Below are positions 9,084 to 16,769 of a DNA stretch of 35,869 nt, piece after piece; the stretch's first letter is position 1, and each line of letters begins with the position of its first letter. Under the pieces are notes generated by a model. The model ran no database searches. It saw only the letters and a program-made list of their open reading frames with translations, and was not told where the DNA came from. Origin of the DNA: an uncultured Bacteroidales bacterium (GTDB lineage: Bacteria > Bacteroidota > Bacteroidia > Bacteroidales > UBA932); assembly GCA_945827785.1 (NCBI GenBank), contig CALZOR010000014.1, forward strand, positions 1 to 35,869, read 5' to 3'. Both the position numbers and the translations under genes were made by a program.

Positions 9084-9130
9084 GTAACCCGTCCGTAAAA
9101 AGGCCGATTTCTCGGACGAGTTGAGTTGGC

Positions 9131-9847
9131 TTATCTTCTCAATCCGGTGAAGTCGAAAAATGCTTCAGGTGAGCAGTTCAGCACCAGCTCTTCAGGGAAA
9201 TTGCATTCTTCAAGAAGGGGAAGGGCATAGCGGTAGTCTGCGACGGAAAAAGAGATGTGTGCGTCTGAAGAAATGATTACCGGTACGTCGTATTTGCGGC
9301 ATAATCTCAAGATTTCCAGATTGTTGGGACGTGCAGCGGCTTTATTCCTCTGCGGAATGAGGGAGGATGAATTGATTTCCAGCACGGTGGAGCTCTCGCG
9401 GGAGGCGAGTACTATAGGCTCGAAATGAAGCTCGGCTGTGCCGTCGCCTGGATGGCTGATGACATTCACCCATTTGTTGTGCATTACTTTGAGCAGTCCG
9501 TCTGTGTTCTGATCCTTGGTGCCGGGAGTCCAGCAAAGCTTATGGATGCCGGCAAGCCTGATGTCCATGAAAGCGTAATGGCGTTCGTCCAAGTCAATCG
9601 TTCCTTCTGAATCAAGAATGTTCAGCTCGCATCCCATCAATAACCTGACTCCGTACATTTCTCTCGGAATGATGCCGTAATTGCGGAAGTACATCGGGTC
9701 AACAGCTCCCGGGAGGGAAGGGGCGTGGTCCGTTATTCCGAAGTACTCGATTCCTTTGTCAGATGCCGCCTTCACCATTTCCTGCAGGGTGGAGTAGGCA
9801 TGTCCTGAAGCTATTGTGTGATTGTGGATGTCTATCAGCGTTTTCAT
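9131..9847 (-). CDS. PHP-domain phosphohydrolase, YcdX-like
   Basis: A 238-residue protein starting at the ATG at 9847 (MKTLIDIHNHT); the frame could extend to 9907 but that would pass through the likely promoter. It has the metal ligands of the PHP fold: HNH at 8-10, His16, ITDHAP near 39-44, an ELN motif, a NVISHPGDG block, and SSDAH near the end. This arrangement matches the YcdX trinuclear-zinc phosphatases rather than full-length histidinol phosphatase. The likely role is hydrolysis of a small phosphate ester in the cytoplasm; the substrate is unknown. It is a single-gene unit between two terminators or hairpins. Confidence 0.85.
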   Translation of the reverse strand: MKTLIDIHNHTIASGHAYSTLQEMVKAASDKGIEYFGITDHAPSLPGAVDPMYFRNYGIIPREMYGVRLLMGCELNILDSEGTIDLDERHYAFMDIRLAGIHKLCWTPGTKDQNTDGLLKVMHNKWVNVISHPGDGTAELHFEPIVLASRESSTVLEINSSSLIPQRNKAAARPNNLEILRLCRKYDVPVIISSDAHISFSVADYRYALPLLEECNFPEELVLNCSPEAFFDFTGLRR

Positions 9848-9875
9848 GAATTTCCGGCTCTTTGATTTGCGCGTG

Positions 9876-9883
9876 CAAAAATA
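9876..9883 (-). promoter_or_regulatory. Candidate Bacteroidetes -7 box for the PHP gene
   Basis: Read on the minus strand the bases give TATTTTTG, a full match to TAnnTTTG, 28 bases before the ATG at 9847. No clear TTTG -33 element is present at the expected distance. The box supports the shorter start, because a start at 9907 would lie upstream of it. Confidence 0.45.
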
Positions 9884-9944
9884 GCAAATTTGTTTTATTT
9901 TTTGCATAACGGCTCTCGATGGCTCCAGCCATGGTAGCTCTGGG

Positions 9945-11267
9945 CTACAACCTTTTACGCCTTTGATTCAGAGTGAAATCAAACTCGAGACCTCCTTCAG
10001 GCGGGATGTATGCCGATATCTGACCGCCGTGGAACTGGACGGCGTTCCTTACCACTGAAAGTCCAAGGCCGCTGCCGACATCATCGCGATAATCGCTTCC
10101 TGTGGCGGCATCTATCCTGAAAAATCGCTCGAAGATGCGTTCAAGCATGGCCGGGTTCACACCCTTGCCACTATCCTTGTACATCACGCGAATCATTCCG
10201 TCTTCAGTTTTCTCCGAACGGACGGTTATCATTGTATCCTTGCCGGCATATTTGCAGCTGTTCTCCACAAGATTTCTGAATATCGCATAGACAAGGCTCG
10301 GACTGCCTGTGATCCTGCTGTCGTCATCGATCAGGTTGAACGCTTCCATTCCTCGCTCTTGAATCTTCGCTGAGAACTCATCCAGCACTCCGGAGAGAAT
10401 ATCCTTCAGGCATAGTTCCTCCACTTTGATAAGTTCAGGAGCCTCTTCAATCTTGGTAACGATGGAAATGTCCCTGAGTAGGTCAGAGAGCCTCAAGGAC
10501 TGAAGATAGGCCCTTTGAATGAACAGTTTCTGCCTTTCGCCATCCAGGTCCTCGCAATCTACAAGGGCTTCAAGATAGCCCCTCATGCTGCTGACAGGAG
10601 TACGGAGCTCGTGGGCGATGTTATGTGTCATATCGTGTTTCATCCTCCGGTTTTCCTTCTTTTCATTCTCCACCTTTGCGAGGGCCTCTTCCAATTGTTT
10701 GTAGTTCTGGAGCATAGCCATGCCGATAGCTACTAACACTGCAAGCAGAAGCACAACGGAAATCAAAAGGTGAAAAGTGTTTGGCCGCAGGAAGTGCTTG
10801 ATATCCAGCTCATAAGGAAGAGCTATCCTTATCATGCAGTCCTCGTAGGCTTTGGCGAGATAGCAGTATTCGCGCTGGTTGGTTTCGGATGTCCTTATTG
10901 CCCAGCCGCTCTTCCCGCTGCGGCACCCGATGATTTCAGGTCTGTCGCTGTGGTTGGGGCCAATGTCTTGTGTATCAGAGTCATATATGACATTCCCCTC
11001 GCCGGTCAGTATGGTCAGTCTTATTTCCTGGCCCTTTGGCAGCAATGAATAAATCTTCGGCCCGTCGATTGGCTCTCCATAAAAACTGATTGCCTGTTTT
11101 GCAAGGTCGGCGATGCCTTCCATCTTTGTTGTAAGGATGGATTTCTTGTAATTCTTTTCAATCCTGATTTCATATATTGAGGCCGCCAGGACAAATATCC
11201 CCATCACTGCACCCAGATATATGAGCAGCATCTGCTTGTATGAATATCTAAACTTTTTCATAATCAT
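9945..11267 (-). CDS. Sensor histidine kinase, PhoR-like
   Basis: A 440-residue membrane kinase. Membrane segments lie at about 13-33 and 164-187, with a periplasmic sensor loop between them. The kinase core has the phospho-accepting His219 (NIAHELRTPVSS), the N box NLVENSCKYA at 332-341, DSGKG at 365-369, an F box (IFERFFRID) and GSGLGLS at 398-404. The ATG at 11267 overlaps the stop of the regulator gene as ATGA; an in-frame ATG at 11261 is an alternative. It is coupled to an OmpR-family regulator, divergent from a phosphate transporter, and near an 11-base repeat array. Together these suggest it senses phosphate, as PhoR does. It lacks a PAS domain and PstSCAB is not in view, so the signal remains an inference. 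Confidence 0.85.
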   Translation of the reverse strand: MIMKKFRYSYKQMLLIYLGAVMGIFVLAASIYEIRIEKNYKKSILTTKMEGIADLAKQAISFYGEPIDGPKIYSLLPKGQEIRLTILTGEGNVIYDSDTQDIGPNHSDRPEIIGCRSGKSGWAIRTSETNQREYCYLAKAYEDCMIRIALPYELDIKHFLRPNTFHLLISVVLLLAVLVAIGMAMLQNYKQLEEALAKVENEKKENRRMKHDMTHNIAHELRTPVSSMRGYLEALVDCEDLDGERQKLFIQRAYLQSLRLSDLLRDISIVTKIEEAPELIKVEELCLKDILSGVLDEFSAKIQERGMEAFNLIDDDSRITGSPSLVYAIFRNLVENSCKYAGKDTMITVRSEKTEDGMIRVMYKDSGKGVNPAMLERIFERFFRIDAATGSDYRDDVGSGLGLSVVRNAVQFHGGQISAYIPPEGGLEFDFTLNQRRKRL

Positions 11268-11932
11268 TGACTGGATATCAGACTGTATCCGAAGCCGTTA
11301 CGACTTACAAGGAGTTCCTTATATGGACCGAGTTTGGTGCGGATATGGGCAATATGGACATCAATTGTGCGGTCAATCACATACGGAGCATCAACCCAGA
11401 GTTCCCTGATGAGGTCGCTGCGGCTGAAATAACTTCCCTGATTCCGTATCAGAAATGCCAGAATATCGAATTCTTTTCTGGAGAACAGAATTTCCTTGCC
11501 GTCAAGAAGGGCAGTACTGCTTTCAATATCAATGACTAACGGCCCGCATTCATATTTGGTAGGCATCGGTGGAACTGTCCTTTTGAGCACCGCCTTGACC
11601 CTCGCCAAAAGTTCCGCACGGGAGAAAGGCTTGGCGATATAGTCATCTCCTCCCGAACTGAACCCGCTCAGGACATCTTCTTCCGCGCTCCTTGCCGTTA
11701 GAAAGATAATAGGAACGTGAGAGCCTTCTTCCCTTATTTTTGAGGCCATTTCAAATCCTGACATCCCCGGAAGCATTACATCCAGAAGTATCAGGCTCGT
11801 GCTTTGAGTCAGCTTTTCAATACCTTGCTCGGCAGAGGAAGCCTCCACAGTCCTGTATCCTGCCCTTTCCAGATTGAAAGACAGAATCTCACGGATATCC
11901 CGTTCGTCTTCTACAATTAAAATTTCTTCCAT
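11264..11932 (-). CDS. OmpR/PhoB-family response regulator
   Basis: A 222-residue two-domain regulator. The receiver domain has Glu8-Asp9, phospho-acceptor Asp51 (LILLDVMLPG), Thr79 and Lys101 (YIAKPFS). The C-terminal winged helix at about 125-222 contains the recognition segment DRTIDVHIAHIRTKLG and ends GFGYSLI, typical of OmpR/PhoB proteins. It is the first gene of a two-gene operon with the kinase (4-base overlap). The four TGTTAA units upstream are spaced as expected for tandem binding by such a regulator, so it may control itself and the Na/Pi transporter. PhoB is the most economical reading; a regulator of another stress is possible. Confidence 0.87.
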   Translation of the reverse strand: MEEILIVEDERDIREILSFNLERAGYRTVEASSAEQGIEKLTQSTSLILLDVMLPGMSGFEMASKIREEGSHVPIIFLTARSAEEDVLSGFSSGGDDYIAKPFSRAELLARVKAVLKRTVPPMPTKYECGPLVIDIESSTALLDGKEILFSRKEFDILAFLIRNQGSYFSRSDLIRELWVDAPYVIDRTIDVHIAHIRTKLGPYKELLVSRNGFGYSLISSQ

Positions 11933-11936
11933 AATG

Positions 11937-11944
11937 CAAAGATA
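11937..11944 (-). promoter_or_regulatory. -7 box of the response-regulator operon
   Basis: On the minus strand the bases read TATCTTTG (TAnnTTTG), with only CATT between it and the ATG at 11932. Transcription would begin at or just before the start codon. No -33 box exists; instead the TGTTAA array starts ten bases further upstream, the position an activator would take when replacing the -33 element. Confidence 0.5.
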
Positions 11945-11954
11945 ATCAGTCTTA

Positions 11955-11998
11955 TGTTAAAGAAGTGTTAAGCCCGTGTTAATTCTTTGTTAATTCAT
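11955..11998. promoter_or_regulatory. Candidate Pho box array: four TGTTAA units at 11-base spacing
   Basis: TGTTAA occurs at 11955, 11966, 11977 and 11988, each start exactly 11 bases after the previous one; TGTACA at 11999 could be a weak fifth unit. PhoB and related OmpR-type regulators bind as tandem dimers to direct repeats of this period. The array lies in the 143-base gap between the regulator gene and the Na/Pi cotransporter, and so could control both. The regularity is seen directly; the identity of the binding protein is inferred. Confidence 0.68.
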
Positions 11999-12075
11999 TG
12001 TACAGGCCCTTCCAAACTCTTTCAAGCAAGAAGATTTCGCCTCAAATTTGCCACCAAAATACAAAGTCAATAGCA

Positions 12076-13770
12076 ATGATAGCACAGATTTTTACTCTTC
12101 TCGGAGCTCTTGCAATGTTTCTCTATGGAATGAACATGATGAGTTCCGGCATCCAGAAAGCCGCTGGAAACCGTCTCCGCTCCCTGCTTGGAGCAATGAC
12201 GTCCAACCCGTTCAAAGGAGTTCTCACAGGTCTTGGAATCACAGCAATCATTCAGTCTTCAAGTGCCACTACAGTGCTGGTAGTCAGCTTTGTAAGTGCC
12301 GGACTGCTGACTCTTTCACAAGCAATCGGAGTCATCATGGGAGCCAATATCGGAACGACCGTCACTGCCTGGATTATCTCAATCCTCGGCTTCAAATTCG
12401 ATATTGCCGTCCTGTCGATTCCTCTTTTCCTGTTCGGCTTCATCCTGATGCAGATGAAAAAGGACAAATACCATAACATAGGAGAATTCATAATTGGCTT
12501 TTCACTGCTTTTCCTCGGTCTGTCACTGATAAAATCGTCAGTCCCTGACTTGAAAACCACACCTGAAGTGCTTTCATTCATACGCAACTGGACGAGCTGG
12601 GGCTTTGGCAGCGTGCTGATTTTTGTTGTATTCGGAACTGTCCTGACCCTTGTCCTGCAATCTTCCAGCGCGACCATGGCCATAACCCTGATCATGCTGA
12701 ATGAAGGATGGATTCCGTTCGAAATGGGTGCAGCAATGGTGCTTGGCGAAAATATTGGAACCACCATTACGGCAAATGTAGCGGCGGCAATGGGAAATGT
12801 CAATGCCCGGCGAACAGCATTGACGCATACCATATTCAACATTTTCGGCGTAATCTGGGCCCTGGCCCTGTTCCGCCCCTTCATTGCGCTTGACAAGGCA
12901 GTTGTCAGCTGGATAGGGGAGTTCAATCCGCTTGTGGGCCTTTCAATGTTCCATACCTTGTTCAATACCATCAACACCCTTTTGCTTGTCTGGTTCATAC
13001 CTCAGCTTGAGAAACTGGTAGTCAAGGTTCTGCCCGACAGAAAGAAAAAAGGAGAGGATACTCATGAGCATATCCGTTACATTAGCGGTGGACCGGTTGC
13101 CACTCCGGAACTTGGAGCAACCATGGCTTTGATGGAAACATCCCATTTTGCTGCAATATCATCCAATGAGGTTCAGATTATCGAAGAAGCCCTGGAGAAT
13201 CTCGGCAATGAGGATTTCGAAGAACACCGTGCACGACTTGTCAAGTATGAGGTGATATCGGACAATATTGAAAAGGAAGTCGCCTCATTCCTTGGCAGGC
13301 TCACTGAAGAAGAAATCAGCGTAAGCACATCCAAGTTGATAAAGGCCTTATACAGAATTAATTCTGAGCTTGAAAGCCTTGGAGACAGCGGAGAGTGCAT
13401 CAGCCGTATTCTTTCCAGAATCAGGAGCCTCGGAGCACCGCTTTCACAGGAACGTAACCGGGGAATTTCACACATGCTTACAGCCTTGCGAAGTGCCTAT
13501 CAGACCATGATAAGCAATCTGAATTCAATCAGTTCTTCAGGCGATGGCGCACGTTTCGATTTGAATCGTGCCATAGATGACGAAAAAGCAATAAATTGCC
13601 TGAGGGACCGCCTCCGTGACGAGGAGTTTTCAAGAATTGAGAGGCTCGACCTTACTGAAGAGGAATATGCATTCAGTACTCTCTATCTTGATGTTGTAGC
13701 GGAGCTCGAAAGGATGGGTGACTACATCATCAATATTTCCGAGGCACTTGACACTGCCACACGTTCATAA
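12076..13770 (+). CDS. Na/Pi cotransporter family protein with PhoU domain
   Basis: The start is the ATG at 12076 (MIAQIFTLLG); a TTG-initiated extension to 11998 would run into the regulatory repeats. The 564-residue protein has the two inverted PF02690 repeats, each with the diagnostic QSSS motif (60-63 and 195-198), and about eight to nine membrane helices. From about residue 340 to the end it is soluble, helical and PhoU-like (VVAELERMGDYIINISEAL). The family imports phosphate with sodium, and the PhoU part is thought to modulate uptake or signalling. Its position opposite a PhoR/PhoB-like pair and downstream of the 11-base repeats supports a phosphate function. Confidence 0.9.
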   Translation: MIAQIFTLLGALAMFLYGMNMMSSGIQKAAGNRLRSLLGAMTSNPFKGVLTGLGITAIIQSSSATTVLVVSFVSAGLLTLSQAIGVIMGANIGTTVTAWIISILGFKFDIAVLSIPLFLFGFILMQMKKDKYHNIGEFIIGFSLLFLGLSLIKSSVPDLKTTPEVLSFIRNWTSWGFGSVLIFVVFGTVLTLVLQSSSATMAITLIMLNEGWIPFEMGAAMVLGENIGTTITANVAAAMGNVNARRTALTHTIFNIFGVIWALALFRPFIALDKAVVSWIGEFNPLVGLSMFHTLFNTINTLLLVWFIPQLEKLVVKVLPDRKKKGEDTHEHIRYISGGPVATPELGATMALMETSHFAAISSNEVQIIEEALENLGNEDFEEHRARLVKYEVISDNIEKEVASFLGRLTEEEISVSTSKLIKALYRINSELESLGDSGECISRILSRIRSLGAPLSQERNRGISHMLTALRSAYQTMISNLNSISSSGDGARFDLNRAIDDEKAINCLRDRLRDEEFSRIERLDLTEEEYAFSTLYLDVVAELERMGDYIINISEALDTATRS

Positions 13771-13804
13771 CCTGAAACTCCCACGGTCACTGATTCGGAT
13801 TCAT

Positions 13805-13842
13805 AAAAAAAGCGGTAAACACCAAGGAGGCGTTTACCGCTT
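13805..13842 (-). terminator. Rho-independent terminator of ppdK
   Basis: AAGCGGTAAAC at 13810-13820 pairs with GTTTACCGCTT at 13832-13842; further G-C pairs close an AAGGA loop. On the minus strand the stem is followed by a run of T (plus-strand A at 13805-13811), so it terminates transcripts of the dikinase gene ending at 13864. On the plus strand the T run is missing, though the stem may still protect the 3' end of the transporter mRNA. Confidence 0.85.
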
Positions 13843-13863
13843 GAATTCTAAATATGCCTGTCC

Positions 13864-16590
13864 TTATTTGGCATTCTTGATTGCAGCCTGTGCAGCAGCA
13901 AGACGTGCAATCGGAACGCGGAATGGAGAGCATGAAACATAGTTGAGGCCAATCTCATAGCAGAACTCTACAGATGCAGGGTCACCACCGTGCTCACCGC
14001 AGATACCGCATTTGAGGTTGTTCCTTGTACCACGGCCCTCTTTTACAGCGTAGTCAACGAGTTTGCCGACTGACTTCCTGTCAAGAGTCTTGAATGGATC
14101 TGCATCGAGAATCTTGTTGCCGAGGTAGTCGCCCATGAAGGTTCCTACGTCGTCACGAGAGAATCCGAATGTCATCTGGGTGAGGTCGTTGGTACCGAAT
14201 GAGAAGAACTCTGCAGTCTTGGCCATACGGTCAGCAGTGAGGGCTGCACGAGGAATCTCGATCATTGTACCGAACTTGTAGTCGATGCTGAAGCTGAATA
14301 CAGACTCAACCTCTGCTTTGATCTTCTCGCAGATTGCTTTCTGGAAGCGGAGCTCACGCTCTGAAATGGTAACAGGAACCATAATTTCAGGAAGCGGGTT
14401 TAAGCCCTCTTTCTTAAGCTCAGCAGCTGCAGTGAAGATTGCACGGAACTGAGTCTCGGAAATCATAGGGTAGGTGATGTGCAGACGTACTCCGCGGTGA
14501 CCCATCATAGGGTTGACCTCGTGGAGTGACTCACCACGTTTCTCAATCTCGCCTACAGAGATGTGAAGCTCCTCTGCAAGCTCCTCTTTCTTGATCTCGG
14601 TCTGAGGAACGAACTCATGGAGAGGTGGGTCGAGAAGACGGAAGGTGACAGGCTTGCCGTCCATAACCTTCAATGTACCTTTGACAGCAGCCTTGATGTA
14701 TGGCTCAAGCTCGGCAAGAGCAGCCTTTCTTTCATCGTCGCTCTTTGCAAGAATCATCTTGCGGAGTTTTGAAAGCGGAGTCTCAGAGTTCTTTCCGTAG
14801 AACATGTGCTCAATACGGAACAGACCGATACCCTCAGCACCGAAGCTGATAGCGCGCTCTGCATCCTCAGGAGTATCTGCATTGGTGCGTACGCCGAGAG
14901 TGCGGAACTTGTCAACGATTTCCATGAATTTCACGAAACGAGGGTTGTCTGAAGCGTCCATTGTGTCGATTGCAACATCGTAAACGAGACCCTTTGCACC
15001 ATTGAGTGAAAGAACGTCACCCTCATGATACTCCTTGTCAGAGCCTTTGAAGCGGATAACTTTCTCCTCGAGGTCAATCTTCATAGCCTCGCAACCTACG
15101 ATACAGCATTTGCCCCATCCACGTGCAACGAGGGCAGCGTGTGAAGTCATACCACCTCTCTGAGTGAGGATACCTGCGCAGGCACGCATTCCTTCAACAT
15201 CTTCAGGTGAAGTCTCCTCACGGACGAGGATAGTCTTGATACCCTTGGCATTAGCCTCCATGGCAGCCTCAGAAGTGAATACCACTGTTCCTACTGCACC
15301 ACCCGGAGATGCTGGAAGACCCTGTGCAATTACGCTTGCCTTCTTCTCTGAAGCTGGGTCGAGGATAGGGTGGAGAATCTCGTCGAGCTGAGTAGGGGAT
15401 ACCCTCATTACAGCTGTCTTCTCATCAATCATTCCCTCCTCAAGCATGTCCATTGCCATGTTGAGTGCAGCGATACCTGTTCTCTTTCCGATACGGCACT
15501 GGAGCATCCAGAGTTTGCCGTCCTGGATTGTGAACTCGATGTCCTGCATGTCGTGGAAGTGTTCCTCGAGGTGGAGACGGATATCGTCAAGCTCCTTGTA
15601 AACCTCAGGCATTGCAGTCTCGAGAGACTCGAGGTGCTGGTTGTGAGGGTTCTTGGTTGCCTCGTTGAGCGGGTTAGGAGTACGGATACCTGCTACGACA
15701 TCCTCTCCCTGTGCGTTGATGAGCCACTCTCCGTAGAACTTGTTGTCACCGTTTGCAGGGTTACGTGAGAAAGCAACACCTGTTGCAGAAGTATTGCCCA
15801 TGTTGCCGAATACCATTGACTGAACGTTCACTGCTGTTCCCCAGTCATCCGGAATACCTTCGATCTTACGGTATGCGATAGCGCGTTTTCCGTTCCATGA
15901 CTTGAACACGCCACCGATTGAGCCCCAGAGCTGAGCCTCTGCAGAATCAGGGAATTCAACGCCGAGAACTTCCTTAACTCTTACTTTGAACTTGTCACAG
16001 AGCTCTTTGAGCTCATCTGCAGTGATGTCTGTATCAGAAGCATAGCCTTTAGCCTCTTTGAGCTCCTCCATCATTCTGTCAAGCTGCTGGCGGATACCCT
16101 GACCGTCTGCCGGCTCGATGCCTTCTGCTTTCTCCATCACTACGTCTGAGTACATCATGATAAGACGACGGTAAGCATCATATACAAAGCGAGGGTTGTT
16201 GGTTCTGGCGATCATGCCAGGAATTGTTTCAGAGCAGAGACCGATGTTGAGAATTGTATCCATCATACCAGGCATTGAGCTTCTTGCACCTGAACGGCAG
16301 CTCACCAGGAGAGGGTTCTCCTTGTCACCAAATTTCATGCCCATGATATTCTCAGTCGCTGCAAGTGCTTCTGCAACTTCAGCCTTGAGAGCCTCAGTGT
16401 ATCCGCCGCCAAGCTCGTAATACTCTGTACAGCACTCAGTTGTAATTGTGAAACCTGCAGGTACAGGGATGTTGAGCTTGCACATTTCGGCAAGGTTTGC
16501 ACCTTTACCGCCAAGAAGTTCTCTCATGGCTCCATCGCCCTCAGCATTCTTGCCACCGAAACGATAGACCCTTTTTTTGTTATCTTCCAT
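13864..16590 (-). CDS. ppdK: Pyruvate, phosphate dikinase
   Basis: A 908-residue protein, full length for PPDK. Residues 1-340 are the ATP-grasp nucleotide domain (GGKGANLAEM at 27-36, CRSGARSSMPGMMDT at 98-112, SRNPANG). The swivelling phosphohistidine domain has GGMTSHAALVARGWG at 479-493 with catalytic His484 and the neighbouring Thr482 that is the regulatory site in other PPDKs. The C-terminal PEP-binding TIM barrel has GLFRIEHMF, GHRGVRL, FGTNDLTQMT and CGICGEHGGDP. It interconverts pyruvate, ATP and Pi with PEP, AMP and PPi, and in anaerobic Bacteroidales it links glycolysis and gluconeogenesis. It is a single-gene unit with its own terminator. Confidence 0.98.
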   Translation of the reverse strand: MEDNKKRVYRFGGKNAEGDGAMRELLGGKGANLAEMCKLNIPVPAGFTITTECCTEYYELGGGYTEALKAEVAEALAATENIMGMKFGDKENPLLVSCRSGARSSMPGMMDTILNIGLCSETIPGMIARTNNPRFVYDAYRRLIMMYSDVVMEKAEGIEPADGQGIRQQLDRMMEELKEAKGYASDTDITADELKELCDKFKVRVKEVLGVEFPDSAEAQLWGSIGGVFKSWNGKRAIAYRKIEGIPDDWGTAVNVQSMVFGNMGNTSATGVAFSRNPANGDNKFYGEWLINAQGEDVVAGIRTPNPLNEATKNPHNQHLESLETAMPEVYKELDDIRLHLEEHFHDMQDIEFTIQDGKLWMLQCRIGKRTGIAALNMAMDMLEEGMIDEKTAVMRVSPTQLDEILHPILDPASEKKASVIAQGLPASPGGAVGTVVFTSEAAMEANAKGIKTILVREETSPEDVEGMRACAGILTQRGGMTSHAALVARGWGKCCIVGCEAMKIDLEEKVIRFKGSDKEYHEGDVLSLNGAKGLVYDVAIDTMDASDNPRFVKFMEIVDKFRTLGVRTNADTPEDAERAISFGAEGIGLFRIEHMFYGKNSETPLSKLRKMILAKSDDERKAALAELEPYIKAAVKGTLKVMDGKPVTFRLLDPPLHEFVPQTEIKKEELAEELHISVGEIEKRGESLHEVNPMMGHRGVRLHITYPMISETQFRAIFTAAAELKKEGLNPLPEIMVPVTISERELRFQKAICEKIKAEVESVFSFSIDYKFGTMIEIPRAALTADRMAKTAEFFSFGTNDLTQMTFGFSRDDVGTFMGDYLGNKILDADPFKTLDRKSVGKLVDYAVKEGRGTRNNLKCGICGEHGGDPASVEFCYEIGLNYVSCSPFRVPIARLAAAQAAIKNAK

Positions 16591-16674
16591 AAATCTTAGT
16601 ATTTGTTAGTAAAAAGTAATATATAAGTTCTGATTATAAATGCAAGGAATCCGAATTGCTTCAGAAGCGCGGCG

Positions 16675-16682
16675 CAAATTTA
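16675..16682 (-). promoter_or_regulatory. Possible -7 box for ppdK
   Basis: The minus strand reads TAAATTTG, matching TAnnTTTG, 84 bases upstream of the ppdK ATG at 16590. No -33 element stands out. The 179-base gap 16591-16769 contains nothing else that I recognise, so the dikinase mRNA would have a leader of about 80 bases. Confidence 0.3.
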
Positions 16683-16769
16683 GTATTTTTCTTTCTATTA
16701 TTGAAATCTATCACAGCAATTTTTGTCCGACCTGAAGATAATAATACAGGAGTTTTATAATAACTTTTC

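Noticed and set aside
9089..9119. Inverted repeat CGTCCG/CGGACG between the BACON terminator and the PHP gene
   Set aside because: The loop is long, no T run follows, and the strong hairpin at 9054-9083 already explains termination.
9919..9948. Two small perfect hairpins (ATGGCT/AGCCAT and GTAGC/GCTAC) at the end of the kinase gene
   Set aside because: They lack a T tract and one overlaps the stop codon, so I do not call them a terminator, although they may slow 3' decay.
12252..12998. A 248-codon open frame antisense to the Na/Pi cotransporter gene
   Set aside because: It lies wholly within a gene with strong family motifs, its product has no recognisable domain, and it has no promoter or ribosome site; it is a shadow frame.
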